Source: an uncultured Bradyrhizobium sp. (GTDB lineage Bacteria; Pseudomonadota; Alphaproteobacteria; Rhizobiales; Xanthobacteraceae). Taken from it: a DNA stretch of 64,000 nt. The stretch spans positions 434,001 through 498,000 of the forward strand of contig NZ_CANSMR010000001.1 of assembly GCF_947648125.1 (NCBI RefSeq), in the 5' to 3' direction. Positions 18,901-26,030 of this stretch are shown one piece after another. A program made the translations under genes and the position numbers. The notes beneath the pieces are model-generated. The model did no database searches. It saw only the letters and a program-made list of their open reading frames with translations, and was not told where the DNA came from. Numbering within the stretch: the first letter of the stretch is position 1; each line of letters starts with the position of its first letter.

Positions 18901-19012
18901 CGCAGCGATCGCGATTGCGTCGAGTAGTGGCACGAAGCCGTTGCTGCATCGGGCCGAAGCGCTCCTGAACGGAATGCTTGCCGATCCCCAGGGAGAGCCT
19001 TGGCGGCATTAG
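15947..19012 (+). CDS. Zinc-ribbon, class III cyclase, AAA ATPase and TPR signalling protein
   Basis: A protein of about 1021 residues. A zinc ribbon opens it (CFAC and WCAQCG). The class III nucleotide cyclase domain follows to about residue 210, with metal-binding Asp in RADVVDSTG and LGDGLAAVFG. A STAND/AAA-type ATPase spans about 230-560, with Walker A LIGDPGIGKSRL and Walker B VILVEDLHWID. The C-terminal 400 residues are helical, TPR-like. In the cyclase domain the canonical NxAAR segment reads AQHLAARLE, so the transition-state Arg is kept but Asn is His. Related alphaproteobacterial cyclases share this substitution, so activity is possible but not certain. The ATG at 15947 was preferred to a TTG at 15935. 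The signal sensed is unknown. A convergent repeat closes the gene. Confidence 0.82.
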   Translation: MLCFACQSTIGADDNWCAQCGAAVAKRVDPDSEQRFVTILRADVVDSTGLVADLDPEEAVARLEPALAAMRGAVRQFGGIVSKELGDGLAAVFGAPIADDNHAPLACHAAIELVRRIGGLGDPALQVRVGLHSGRVVTYMVASEYSKVYEIGGAAQHLAARLEAVAGPNQIYASEACQNLADGNVQFEYLGRKRLKGFSEPVPIYRVTGATNVSSWRVRRARSVARFVNRVDETGLLRQLAQNAGASRQTALLIGDPGIGKSRLVHEFVDELKREGWRPVHAECSPNLQGAPFSALKALMLSMLEGTAADADILTESPTALAGIARSAISAVLDRPISDPEWGELEPHARGRAISDASCAILESLVARQRTVILVEDLHWIDRASEAVIAALASLQISGLLVLLTSRPNGIPDWIARCNAEIAALRSLAENDGREMLDDILGRSANMADLKSRVILHTASVPLFIEEVCRGLKDSGILRGHWGDLALVRPVGELGIPSSIQGVIAARLDRVSREERSLLQIAAALGPRSTEVILREASGLPEPVLQHCLAVLDRSEFLVKIDIEPDRLLEFPHEMVRQVIYDSMVEKVREGVHARILSTLEGNGSSHDEPSRLCYHAQRAKDWQKAFSYGRTAARKSLARSAFADAANYFEIAMTALDKTPFTRSREADAVDLRIEARTAFMSAGKVAEWFDLGRDAEGRANAIDDIGRKVAAMAVRSGAQNFYGTPVEAIETGEEVARLAGEWGNPGWLNLAQYSLGQAYFIAGRYRDAEQMLGQACLRLSGPDASAPPGTTPKTLELLCCMMKSVTHTTLGEIDTGAEFHWRAIAIANESNRPFDRVGAGYSGGCLALGRGNPGEAAAILEDAFAITQKYGIRLFVPVITCHLGIAYLEQGRLAEARVTLVEAREEARSVGYTSIVLRTSIYLALALSRLGDAKAALNMLREARNTARQQGFSGLEAEALFGEATVSPASNADDRTSILHQLRAAIAIASSSGTKPLLHRAEALLNGMLADPQGEPWRH

Positions 19013-19105
19013 AGCATGATCCGGAGACGTGCGAAGCGTCTTTGCGAAAGGGCCGTGCTTGAACAGCGCGAGCGTGATGACTCTTCAACCTGATCTCGTC
19101 GCCCT
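19013..19105. repeat. Dispersed palindromic repeat, second copy
   Basis: GCATGATCCGGAGACGTGCG and the sequence after it match the start of the element at 6474, with degenerate arms afterwards. It fills the whole gap between two convergent genes, the cyclase-domain protein and the formyltransferase, a usual place for such elements. Confidence 0.6.
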
Positions 19106-19828
19106 TCAGGACGCGGCTGCGAGCGGCGGCGATGCCACCTGCGGTGCCTCGGGGGCCTGCGTGGCGGTCGTCGCCAGCTGGAAGCGGATGCCGTGCACGG
19201 AGATGGTCAGCGGGATGGCGCGGAAGTCGTCGTGGAAGGCGCGGATCCGGCGGGCCAGCTCGCCGGCGCTGATGCTGGCGGGAAGCTCGCACATGTCGCG
19301 ATACGTCTGCCGGGTGCTCTTGATGCCGCACCAGGCGATTTCCAATTCCTGCAGCGGCGAGGGATCGCGGGCGAGATCGCGCGACATCCGCCAGAACAGA
19401 TGGGCAAGCCGCACATAGGCGATCTGCTCGAGCCCACGCACGCTGATCTTGTCGGGAATGATGAAGGACTCGACCCCGACGATCGGACCGGAATCGACGC
19501 GCGCGGCCATCACATGGGCGGTCGCGCCGAACGTGCGTGCACCGTCATAGAGCGCGAAATGCGCCGGCGCCCAGCCGGGATATTGCGGCGGGCCGGGGTG
19601 GAAATTGTAAGCGCCATGGCCGAGCGCCGCGAGGATGCTTTCGGGCACGATGACGCTGGTGGTGAATGCCAGCAGCCGCGCCTCGCGCAACACCTCGGGC
19701 TCGATCGCCGCGAGGTCCTCGGCCGTCACCGCGCAGCGGAACGACAGCGCCGGATTGTGCGCCTTCAACAGCTCGGTGAGCGCGAATTGCTGGTTGGCGA
19801 CGCCGGTGAGAAGGATGATGGTCTTCAT
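19106..19828 (-). CDS. Formyltransferase family protein (probable sugar N-formyltransferase)
   Basis: A 240-residue protein of the methionyl-tRNA formyltransferase/GART fold. The catalytic triad of the family is visible: N75 and H77 in YNFHPGPPQYPG and D112 in ARVDSGPIV. It is shorter than methionyl-tRNA formyltransferase (about 310) and lacks its C-terminal tRNA-binding domain, which fits enzymes that use 10-formyltetrahydrofolate to formylate amino sugars or other small amines. It is the last gene of a leftward set with a glycosyltransferase-like and a HAD-type protein next to the flagellin cluster. I infer a role in modifying a surface glycan or flagellin. Confidence 0.72.
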   Translation of the reverse strand: MKTIILLTGVANQQFALTELLKAHNPALSFRCAVTAEDLAAIEPEVLREARLLAFTTSVIVPESILAALGHGAYNFHPGPPQYPGWAPAHFALYDGARTFGATAHVMAARVDSGPIVGVESFIIPDKISVRGLEQIAYVRLAHLFWRMSRDLARDPSPLQELEIAWCGIKSTRQTYRDMCELPASISAGELARRIRAFHDDFRAIPLTISVHGIRFQLATTATQAPEAPQVASPPLAAAS

Positions 19829-19869
19829 GATGTCGATGTCCTTCTCTTGCCTGGTTATTGTACCGTTGA

Positions 19870-21228
19870 TCAGCCGCGCTGCCCGGCCATGACGAGGACG
19901 CTGCCGGCATCACGGGATTGACCCACGGTGCGGAACAGATCGGCCGGCAATGCTTGCCAGGGTGCAATCTCGATGATCCGGTTGTTCGCGCTGGCGGCGG
20001 CCGATTTCGCCGCGCGGATATCGTCCTGCCAGGGGCAGAGCGCGAGCTCGAGCCGGCCGAACCCGCCGCAATCGGCGGCGAACGCGCCGGTGACGGCCTC
20101 GATGCTGGCGGCCATTTCGCGTGCGTCGCTGGTCGCGATGTCGCGCATGATCACGGTGATAGCGTTGTTCGAGGCTGCCTGCGACTTGATCACGATCATG
20201 GCGTCGCGGCCGCCGCTGCGGCTGGCGCGCCGCGCGGCCCGCATCGTGACGCCGAATTCGGCATCGGGCCCAAGATCGCGGTTGTCGGTCGGCAGATTGT
20301 GGACGACCGTGGTGTGGCGGGGCGTGCCGGCATCTTCGGCAGGCGCATGGTACGACCGCGGCAGCCAGGCGGTGTCGAGCGCCATTTGCGACGACGTCAG
20401 GCTCCAGGCCTGGTCGAGCAGGTAGCCCTCCCAGACCGCAAGGTATGCGGTTGCGATGTGATGCCAGTTGCGCAGCAGCGCTTCGGCGGCTGGGGTGCGG
20501 CCGAGATACAAGGTGCGGGCCGACATCTCCCACCGGTTCCACTTGTGGAGCGCGATGTCGCAATCGAGGGACGACGGCAGCAATGGCGGCTCGCTGAGCG
20601 TTGCATCGGCCTCGATGAAGAGCAGCGGCTCGCGGTGCTCCTGCCACATCCGCAGCATGAAGGCAGACTTATCGGACGCGCGCATGTGCTGGCCGTCAAC
20701 AGTGTCGATCGTCACGATGTCGCAGGCGATCTCGAATTCGGCCAGCTTCTCGCGGAGCGCGCGGGCGTGATCGTCGCCGCAGGTGCGGGGATAGCAGGAG
20801 ACCACGCGCAGCGCCGCGACGGGGCGGGAGCCTCCTTCCGGAGCGATCGGCCGCCAGTTGAGGCCGCCCCACCACATCTCGTGCGGGCCGTCGAAGCTCG
20901 GCCCGATGGTCCCGAAGTCGGTCAGCTTGGACTTCAGGAAATCGAAGGCGGGGTTCTCGCCGAAGGGGATAACGACCGCACAATCGGCGCGAAGCGACCG
21001 GTAGAGCAATTCGGCGGCGGGGCCGCTCGGCGGCTCGACGAGGATGATGACGCCATGGTCCCGCCCCGGCACCGAACCGGCGTCGTGGACAGTCGCGCGT
21101 CCGAGCCGCTCGGACAGCCATACGACCCGCCGGCGCTGTGCCGCGCTCAGCCGGATGTTGTTGGTCGCCAGTAATTGGTCGAAATTCGTCTGCAAGCCGT
21201 CCGCTTGCACCGTGTCAGCCGAAATCAT
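19870..21228 (-). CDS. Putative glycosyltransferase-like protein, function unknown
   Basis: A 452-residue soluble protein. The middle region carries a nucleotide-diphospho-sugar-transferase flavour: YPRTCGDDHARALREKL, then a DxD-like EADATL in PLLFIEADATLSEPP, then NWHHIATAYLAVWEGYLLDQ with an acceptor-type Trp-rich stretch. The first 140 and last 150 residues match nothing I know. It lies between a formyltransferase (41 bases downstream) and the HAD-type gene (58 bases upstream) on the same strand, so one transcript is likely. A role in glycan assembly is inferred from this context and the weak GT-A features. Confidence 0.5.
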   Translation of the reverse strand: MISADTVQADGLQTNFDQLLATNNIRLSAAQRRRVVWLSERLGRATVHDAGSVPGRDHGVIILVEPPSGPAAELLYRSLRADCAVVIPFGENPAFDFLKSKLTDFGTIGPSFDGPHEMWWGGLNWRPIAPEGGSRPVAALRVVSCYPRTCGDDHARALREKLAEFEIACDIVTIDTVDGQHMRASDKSAFMLRMWQEHREPLLFIEADATLSEPPLLPSSLDCDIALHKWNRWEMSARTLYLGRTPAAEALLRNWHHIATAYLAVWEGYLLDQAWSLTSSQMALDTAWLPRSYHAPAEDAGTPRHTTVVHNLPTDNRDLGPDAEFGVTMRAARRASRSGGRDAMIVIKSQAASNNAITVIMRDIATSDAREMAASIEAVTGAFAADCGGFGRLELALCPWQDDIRAAKSAAASANNRIIEIAPWQALPADLFRTVGQSRDAGSVLVMAGQRG

Positions 21229-21286
21229 GCCCGCACTACCCCTCGTTAACCTTCTACGAGCGGGGCGGCCAGATCAGGCGGACAAA

Positions 21287-23791
21287 TCAATTGCCGTTGG
21301 TTGCCTGGGCATCGTTGGCGCTGCGCCAGGTCAGCGTGGCCGAGGGGGCCCGATTACCGTCGCGGTCCTCGACCGCAAGGATACGGTCATGGTCGAGGGC
21401 CGTCAGCGCGACGGTATAGATCGCAACATCGTCCTCGAAGCCGTCGACCGGGATCAGCAGCATGCCGTCCTCAGTAGTGGCTCGGAACTGACGGCCGCTC
21501 CTCTCGAGGCTGGCATCGATCAGCCGTCCCTCCGGGATCGCCTTCACGTTCGAATTCTCTGCAGCCTTCGCGGCGCTCTCGCCGTACTGGACCGTGATGC
21601 CGTGGAGCATCCCGCCGCGAGTGAGCTTTGCCAGCGGCAGCGCGATGGTCGCAACCGCCATGCGGCGCGACAGTGGAATCCGCAGGCGGAGGTCGCCGAG
21701 CCCGGTATGATAGACGCTGACGGCCTCCAGCGACGCCTGGCTGTCCGGTCCGAACAGGCCGACCTGCAGCGTCCCGCATTGCGCCTCGCCGAACACGTTC
21801 GCTGGCAGGCGATTGGCGCCAAATAATGTGTAGAGATAGGCGTGCGACGGCGACAGCGCGGCAAAGCTGCCGGCCAGCCACATCGGCGGCGCCGGCGCCG
21901 TGCAGGCGGTCAAGAGGCCGCGGGCGACGATGCAATCATTGATGAAGCCGGCGTCGAGCAGCGGCGCGAGCGCCTGCGTGCCGAGGTTGACGTCATGCTT
22001 GATGCCGCCGAGCAGCGCGAGTTCATCATCGTCGGGCAGCAGCAGAAGGCGTCCGAGCACGGCGGCGGCCCAGCGTGCCGCAACGATGGGATCCGCGTCG
22101 GGCTGCAATGCATAGTGCGGTGCCAGTGCGCGAGCGCGCGACGCATAGGCCAGCGTTCCGGATTGCACCTCGTTCGCGAGCGCCAGCTGAGCGGCCGGGC
22201 GCTGATCGCCCTCGCGCAATACTTCACCGCCGTGATAATCGCGCGCCGATCCTTCATCGGAACAGCAGAGCTGTTCCAGCAAGGCGACGTTGCGGATCAA
22301 CATGCGCTTGACGTGCGGCGTGACGATGCGATCCGAGATCAGGCCTTCTGCGGTGTCGTCGTCGGCGATGTCGTCGAAGGCATCGTCGAGCGTCAGCAGA
22401 TAGGCGCCATGCAGGCGGATGCGAATGCCCTCGCGATCGAAGATGCGCCGCAGCGACTTCTGCACGCTTGCGGAATAGCCGAGGTCGACGAGGATGAGGT
22501 CGGTGCAGCCGTCGAATTCCGCGATCTTCGCCCGAAGATAAGCGAGCAGGCGTGCGCGGACACCGGCAGCGATGTCGGTGATTTCGAGCGGGTCCATCAG
22601 ATCGGGCAGGGCGTCCGCGAGTTCGCGGCCGCTCGCAATGCCGTCAGGATATTGCGCGAAGAACTTCATCACGGCGGGAGGCTGCACCTTGACGATATCG
22701 ACAAAGGTCGCGGCGTCGATCTTGACGACGGGGCTCAGCAGCTCACTGAGAGGTTCGAGCGTGTCGGCGGACCCGACCAGGCTGACGCGACGATTGATCT
22801 CGACATAGGCGCCGGTCTCGCCACGGTTTGCTTGCCAAACGCGATATGGCAGCAGACCGTCGCGGCCGAGGAATCCGATCGCAACGCGCGCGCCCTCGCG
22901 CGCCAGCGCAGCGCGCCGCGCTTCGATGAAGGCGTCGAACGCCGCCATCACCGGGCCGAGCACGGTCACGCCGACGTTGAAAGCGGGAGAATGCTCCGCA
23001 CTGCGTGCCGTCACCGCGCGCCGTAGCGTGCGGGCGCCGCAATCGAGCCGCGACGGCTGATCGGGACACTGCAGTTCGAAGATCGATGTTTCGCGCTGAA
23101 ACTTCGACGCCAGCGGCGCGCTGGCCTGCGGATAGTAGCGCGGGCGGATGCCGTGACGGCGGGCGCCCTTGATATCGGCGTTGTGATTGTCGCCGACATG
23201 GAACGAGCTTGCCGCATCGATGCCTTGTTCGGCCAAATAGGTCTCGAACAGCGCTTCGCTCTTGCCAGAGCCGTGATCGCAGGATGCGTAGAGGAAATCC
23301 CAGGTCAGTCCCGGGCTGCAGGAGCGCAGCAGCCGCGCGAGCTGGTCGGTGCTCCAATAGGTGTCTGAAATGAAGCCGACGCGAAGGCCGCCGCGCTTCA
23401 TGTCCAGATATTGCTCGAGCATTTCCGGGTTGGCGCGACACAGCTCAAGCTCGGCTTCGAATTCGATCTGCGCGAGATCGCCCAACGCATCGCGGCTCAG
23501 GCCGAACAGTCTGAACGGAAAGTACTTATAGATGTCGGCGATACGCACTTCAGTGGAGCCGCTGCGCTCCAGCGCCAGCTTGCGCGCGCGCGCTTCCGCC
23601 TGGATTCGATGCTGAACGAAACTGACGGACATATTCGGAAATTTTTCAGCAATGCGAGAAAGCTGAAAAACCCTTTCAAATACGCCATCCGGTGTCGTGC
23701 AGGCGCGCAACAGAAATGTATCGAAAACATCGAATGAACATGCAGAAACATTCTGCGCTCGACGCGTTGCGTCGACCGTCATGATCGTCAT
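21287..23791 (-). CDS. Large HAD-superfamily protein (predicted hydrolase, COG5610-like)
   Basis: An 834-residue protein. Residues 20-230 are a HAD domain: motif I SFDVFDTFLLR, motif II FISDTYWS, motif III Lys in GSGKSEALF and motif IV FHVGDNHNADIKGA. The rest (about 600 residues) is unassigned; it contains a second block with IGFLGRDGLLPYRVW and LILVDLGYSASVQKSL, which resembles the extended proteins found in capsule and glycan loci. The ATG at 23791 was chosen over a TTG at 23797. It is the first gene of the leftward set and is divergent from the sigma factor and flagellin genes across about 510 bases. The substrate could be a phosphorylated sugar, but that is inference. Confidence 0.65.
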   Translation of the reverse strand: MTIMTVDATRRAQNVSACSFDVFDTFLLRACTTPDGVFERVFQLSRIAEKFPNMSVSFVQHRIQAEARARKLALERSGSTEVRIADIYKYFPFRLFGLSRDALGDLAQIEFEAELELCRANPEMLEQYLDMKRGGLRVGFISDTYWSTDQLARLLRSCSPGLTWDFLYASCDHGSGKSEALFETYLAEQGIDAASSFHVGDNHNADIKGARRHGIRPRYYPQASAPLASKFQRETSIFELQCPDQPSRLDCGARTLRRAVTARSAEHSPAFNVGVTVLGPVMAAFDAFIEARRAALAREGARVAIGFLGRDGLLPYRVWQANRGETGAYVEINRRVSLVGSADTLEPLSELLSPVVKIDAATFVDIVKVQPPAVMKFFAQYPDGIASGRELADALPDLMDPLEITDIAAGVRARLLAYLRAKIAEFDGCTDLILVDLGYSASVQKSLRRIFDREGIRIRLHGAYLLTLDDAFDDIADDDTAEGLISDRIVTPHVKRMLIRNVALLEQLCCSDEGSARDYHGGEVLREGDQRPAAQLALANEVQSGTLAYASRARALAPHYALQPDADPIVAARWAAAVLGRLLLLPDDDELALLGGIKHDVNLGTQALAPLLDAGFINDCIVARGLLTACTAPAPPMWLAGSFAALSPSHAYLYTLFGANRLPANVFGEAQCGTLQVGLFGPDSQASLEAVSVYHTGLGDLRLRIPLSRRMAVATIALPLAKLTRGGMLHGITVQYGESAAKAAENSNVKAIPEGRLIDASLERSGRQFRATTEDGMLLIPVDGFEDDVAIYTVALTALDHDRILAVEDRDGNRAPSATLTWRSANDAQATNGN

Positions 23792-23852
23792 GCGCAAAAT
23801 TCCCGCCAGTCCTCATGCGTTGAACGCCTGCGTGAGACAAATCAGGCGCGAT

Positions 23853-23946
23853 GATTCAAAAAAGTTGATGCGGGATTCGAAAACGCGCGCTTCGCGACTG
23901 ACAGATTCAAAAAATCCGATAACGTCGAAATGGTGATTCGGAAAAA
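23853..23946. promoter_or_regulatory. Four phased GATTC plus A-tract repeats
   Basis: GATTC occurs at 23853, 23874, 23904 and 23935, each followed within two bases by an A-tract of four to six. The spacings of 21, 30 and 31 bases are close to two, three and three helical turns. GATTC is also a GANTC site, the target of the alphaproteobacterial methylase CcrM. The block lies just upstream of the leftward glycan genes and about 360 bases before the sigma factor gene. The rest of the 509-base gap (23792-24300) is AT-rich, with no gene that I can support. Confidence 0.5.
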
Positions 23947-24158
23947 ATTGCCTAGTCGCAATCGTCGAATGCAAGATGGCGACCAACGGCAATGGATCAC
24001 TCGCATGCTCCGCGCATGCATGTGTTCGCGTGGCGTTAGTTGATGTGACAACAGCGTTTTCCGGCGCGACGAAATTTTTCCGCGGGCATGCAAGGCGATG
24101 CTGAACGACTGCTCCAGACTCCGTAGAATTGCTGCCTGCGCTTCCGCGCAGCGGCAGC

Positions 24159-24180
24159 TTTTGCCGGGCGGTCGGCAAAA
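24159..24180. promoter_or_regulatory. Palindrome upstream of the sigma factor gene
   Basis: TTTTGCCG (24159-24166) and CGGCAAAA (24173-24180) form perfect arms around a 6-base centre, about 120 bases before the ECF sigma start. The A/T tracts are outside the stem on the wrong sides for an intrinsic terminator, so a protein-binding site is more likely. Confidence 0.35.
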
Positions 24181-24300
24181 AAATCCAGCTAAGCATTTGA
24201 AAAATAACGAAAAAAGTTCGCCTGGTTTGTCTGGCCCCTCCGTTCAACGCTCAGAAGCCGCATGCGATGTGTGCTTGCGGCGTTGGTTGGAGAGCGGCGG

Positions 24301-25002
24301 ATGAGTTACGCGCTTGATGTGATGGCAGCGGTCGAGGTGGAAGCCACGGCGGCCACGGCTGCGCCGGTCGAAGCGACTTCTGCCTGGAGCGACGTCCCCA
24401 CGGTTGCCGATGCAGGCCCGCTCGACACCGTCGAGATCCAGGACGAGGACAAGGAGTTGCTCGACCGCCTCGCCGCCGGCGACGAGGCGGCGTTTCGTGC
24501 TCTTGTCGAACGCCACGTCGATCGCGCCTACGCAATCGCGCTGCGCATCGTCGGAAACGCTGCAGATGCCGAAGACGTGGTGCAGGACACCATGCTGAAG
24601 GTCTGGACGCATCGCGGCCGCTGGCAGCATGGCCGCGCCAAGTTCTCGACCTGGCTCTATCGCGTCGTCAGCAACCGTTGCATCGATCTGCGCCGCAAGC
24701 CGCGCACCGAGAATGTCGATGTCGTGCCCGAGGTCGCCGACACGCAGCTCGACGCTTCTACCGTCATCGAGCGCAACGAGATCGGCAATCTTCTGGAGCT
24801 TGCGATGCAGCGGCTGCCCGAGCAGCAGCGCGTCGCGGTGATCCTCTCCTACCACGAGAACATGAGCAACGGCGAGATCGCCGAGGTGATGGATACGACC
24901 GTGGCTGCGGTCGAGTCGCTGTTGAAGCGCGGGCGGCAACAGCTGCGCGAGCTGCTCAAGCGGCACGAGCGCGACCTGCGCGGCGCGTTTACCGACTGCT
25001 AA
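24301..25002 (+). CDS. ECF-type RNA polymerase sigma factor
   Basis: A 233-residue sigma-70-like factor with an Ala/Glu-rich N-terminal extension of about 50 residues. Region 2 holds LLDRLAAGDEAAFRALVERH and NAADAEDVVQDTMLKVW (core and -10 binding). Region 4 holds LPEQQRVAVILSYHENMSN and EIAEVMDTTVAAVESLLKRG (-35 recognition helix-turn-helix). The start at 24301 was chosen for its GGAGAGCGG site; an in-frame ATG at 24262 is weaker. No anti-sigma gene is adjacent. It ends 140 bases before fliC and points the same way, so it may drive, or be co-regulated with, the filament genes. This is unusual, because flagellar late genes are mostly served by other sigma factors. Confidence 0.88.
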   Translation: MSYALDVMAAVEVEATAATAAPVEATSAWSDVPTVADAGPLDTVEIQDEDKELLDRLAAGDEAAFRALVERHVDRAYAIALRIVGNAADAEDVVQDTMLKVWTHRGRWQHGRAKFSTWLYRVVSNRCIDLRRKPRTENVDVVPEVADTQLDASTVIERNEIGNLLELAMQRLPEQQRVAVILSYHENMSNGEIAEVMDTTVAAVESLLKRGRQQLRELLKRHERDLRGAFTDC

Positions 25003-25142
25003 CCATAAATTCCAGCTTCTGAAGATTTCGCGCCTGACCACCGGCGGCCGACCCGTTTGACCGGTCGGACGGGGGCTGGATCCGCGTCACCTCTCTTTCT
25101 CACGATGCGGCATGCCATGCCCCATCAGCACAGGAGCTACTC

Positions 25143-25967
25143 ATGCCCGCAATTTCCACCAACACAGCCGCCAACTCCGCGGTCCGTTACCTCAACATCA
25201 ACTCGCAACAGGAAACCAGCGCGCTGTCGAAGCTGTCGAGCGGCTCGCGCATCACCTCCGCCTCCGACGACGCTGCCGGCCTCGCGATCTCGACCCGCAT
25301 CTCCTCGGACATCACGACGCTGCAGCAGGCTGCAACCAACGCAGCGCAGGCGACCTCGATCCTGCAGACCGCCGACGGCGGCGCCTCCAACATCTCCGAC
25401 ATCCTGGCTCGCATGAAGTCGCTGGCTTCCGAGTCCGCCTCCGGCACCGTGGCTGACTCCAGCCGCGCCTACATCAACTCGGAATTCACGCAGCTCAAGG
25501 GCGAAATCGACTCCATCGCCTCCGGCACCCGCTACAGCAGCCAGAGCCTGCTCAATGGTTCGAGCGTGTTCTCCTCGGGCGTCTCGGTGCTGGTCGGCTC
25601 GACCTCGGCCGACACCATCACGATTACGCTAACCAGCCTGACGGCGTCCTCGCTCGGCGTGACCTCGCTCGACGTCTCCAGCCTGTCGAGCGCCACCAGC
25701 GCAATGTCGGCCCTCGACAGCGCGATAGACACGGTGTCGTCCGCCCGCGCCGAGATCGGTGCCCAGGAATCGCGCTTCAACTTCAGCGCCGACTCGATCT
25801 CGACCCAGACCCAGAATCTGCAGTCCGCGAATTCGGCGATCAAGGACGTCGATATCGCTTCCGAGCAGGCGACGCTGTCGTCGGCCGAAGTGAAGACCCA
25901 GGCCGCGGTGTCGGCGGAAACCGCTGCCAACCAGATGCCGCAGTACCTGCTGAAGCTGCTCGGCTAA
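25143..25967 (+). CDS. fliC: Flagellin
   Basis: A 274-residue flagellin, short because it has little of the variable D2/D3 region. The D0/D1 N-terminus (AISTNTAANSAVRYLNINSQ, then LSSGSRITSASDDAAGLAIS) and C-terminus (QNLQSANSAIKDVDIASEQA, ending QMPQYLLKLLG) are both intact. It polymerises outside the cell as the filament after export by the flagellar type III apparatus. The start follows ACAGGAGCTACTC. A perfect 10-base hairpin follows the stop. The molecule is rich in Ser and Thr, which in other bacteria are glycosylation sites, and the glycan-type genes lie just to the left. Confidence 0.95.
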   Translation: MPAISTNTAANSAVRYLNINSQQETSALSKLSSGSRITSASDDAAGLAISTRISSDITTLQQAATNAAQATSILQTADGGASNISDILARMKSLASESASGTVADSSRAYINSEFTQLKGEIDSIASGTRYSSQSLLNGSSVFSSGVSVLVGSTSADTITITLTSLTASSLGVTSLDVSSLSSATSAMSALDSAIDTVSSARAEIGAQESRFNFSADSISTQTQNLQSANSAIKDVDIASEQATLSSAEVKTQAAVSAETAANQMPQYLLKLLG

Positions 25968-25980
25968 TTCGAACGATAGA

Positions 25981-26005
25981 TCGGGCCGGCATCTTGCCGG
26001 CCCGA
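25981..26005 (+). terminator. Hairpin after flagellin gene
   Basis: TCGGGCCGGC (25981-25990) pairs perfectly with GCCGGCCCGA (25996-26005) around a 5-base loop, 13 bases after the fliC stop. The T run is poor (TTCTC). It may act as a partial terminator or a 3' stabiliser, giving more flagellin than cap protein. Confidence 0.7.
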
Positions 26006-26030
26006 TTCTCACGACGGCGGAGGCGTCGAC

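Noticed and set aside
24159-24180. Palindrome TTTTGCCG/CGGCAAAA as a transcription terminator
   Set aside because: The T tract precedes and the A tract follows the stem on the plus strand, the wrong way round for termination; kept only as a possible binding site.
23813-24247. 144-residue minus-strand frame in the AT-rich gap before the sigma factor
   Set aside because: No ribosome site, no domain, and it covers the GATTC repeats and palindrome, which fit a regulatory region better.
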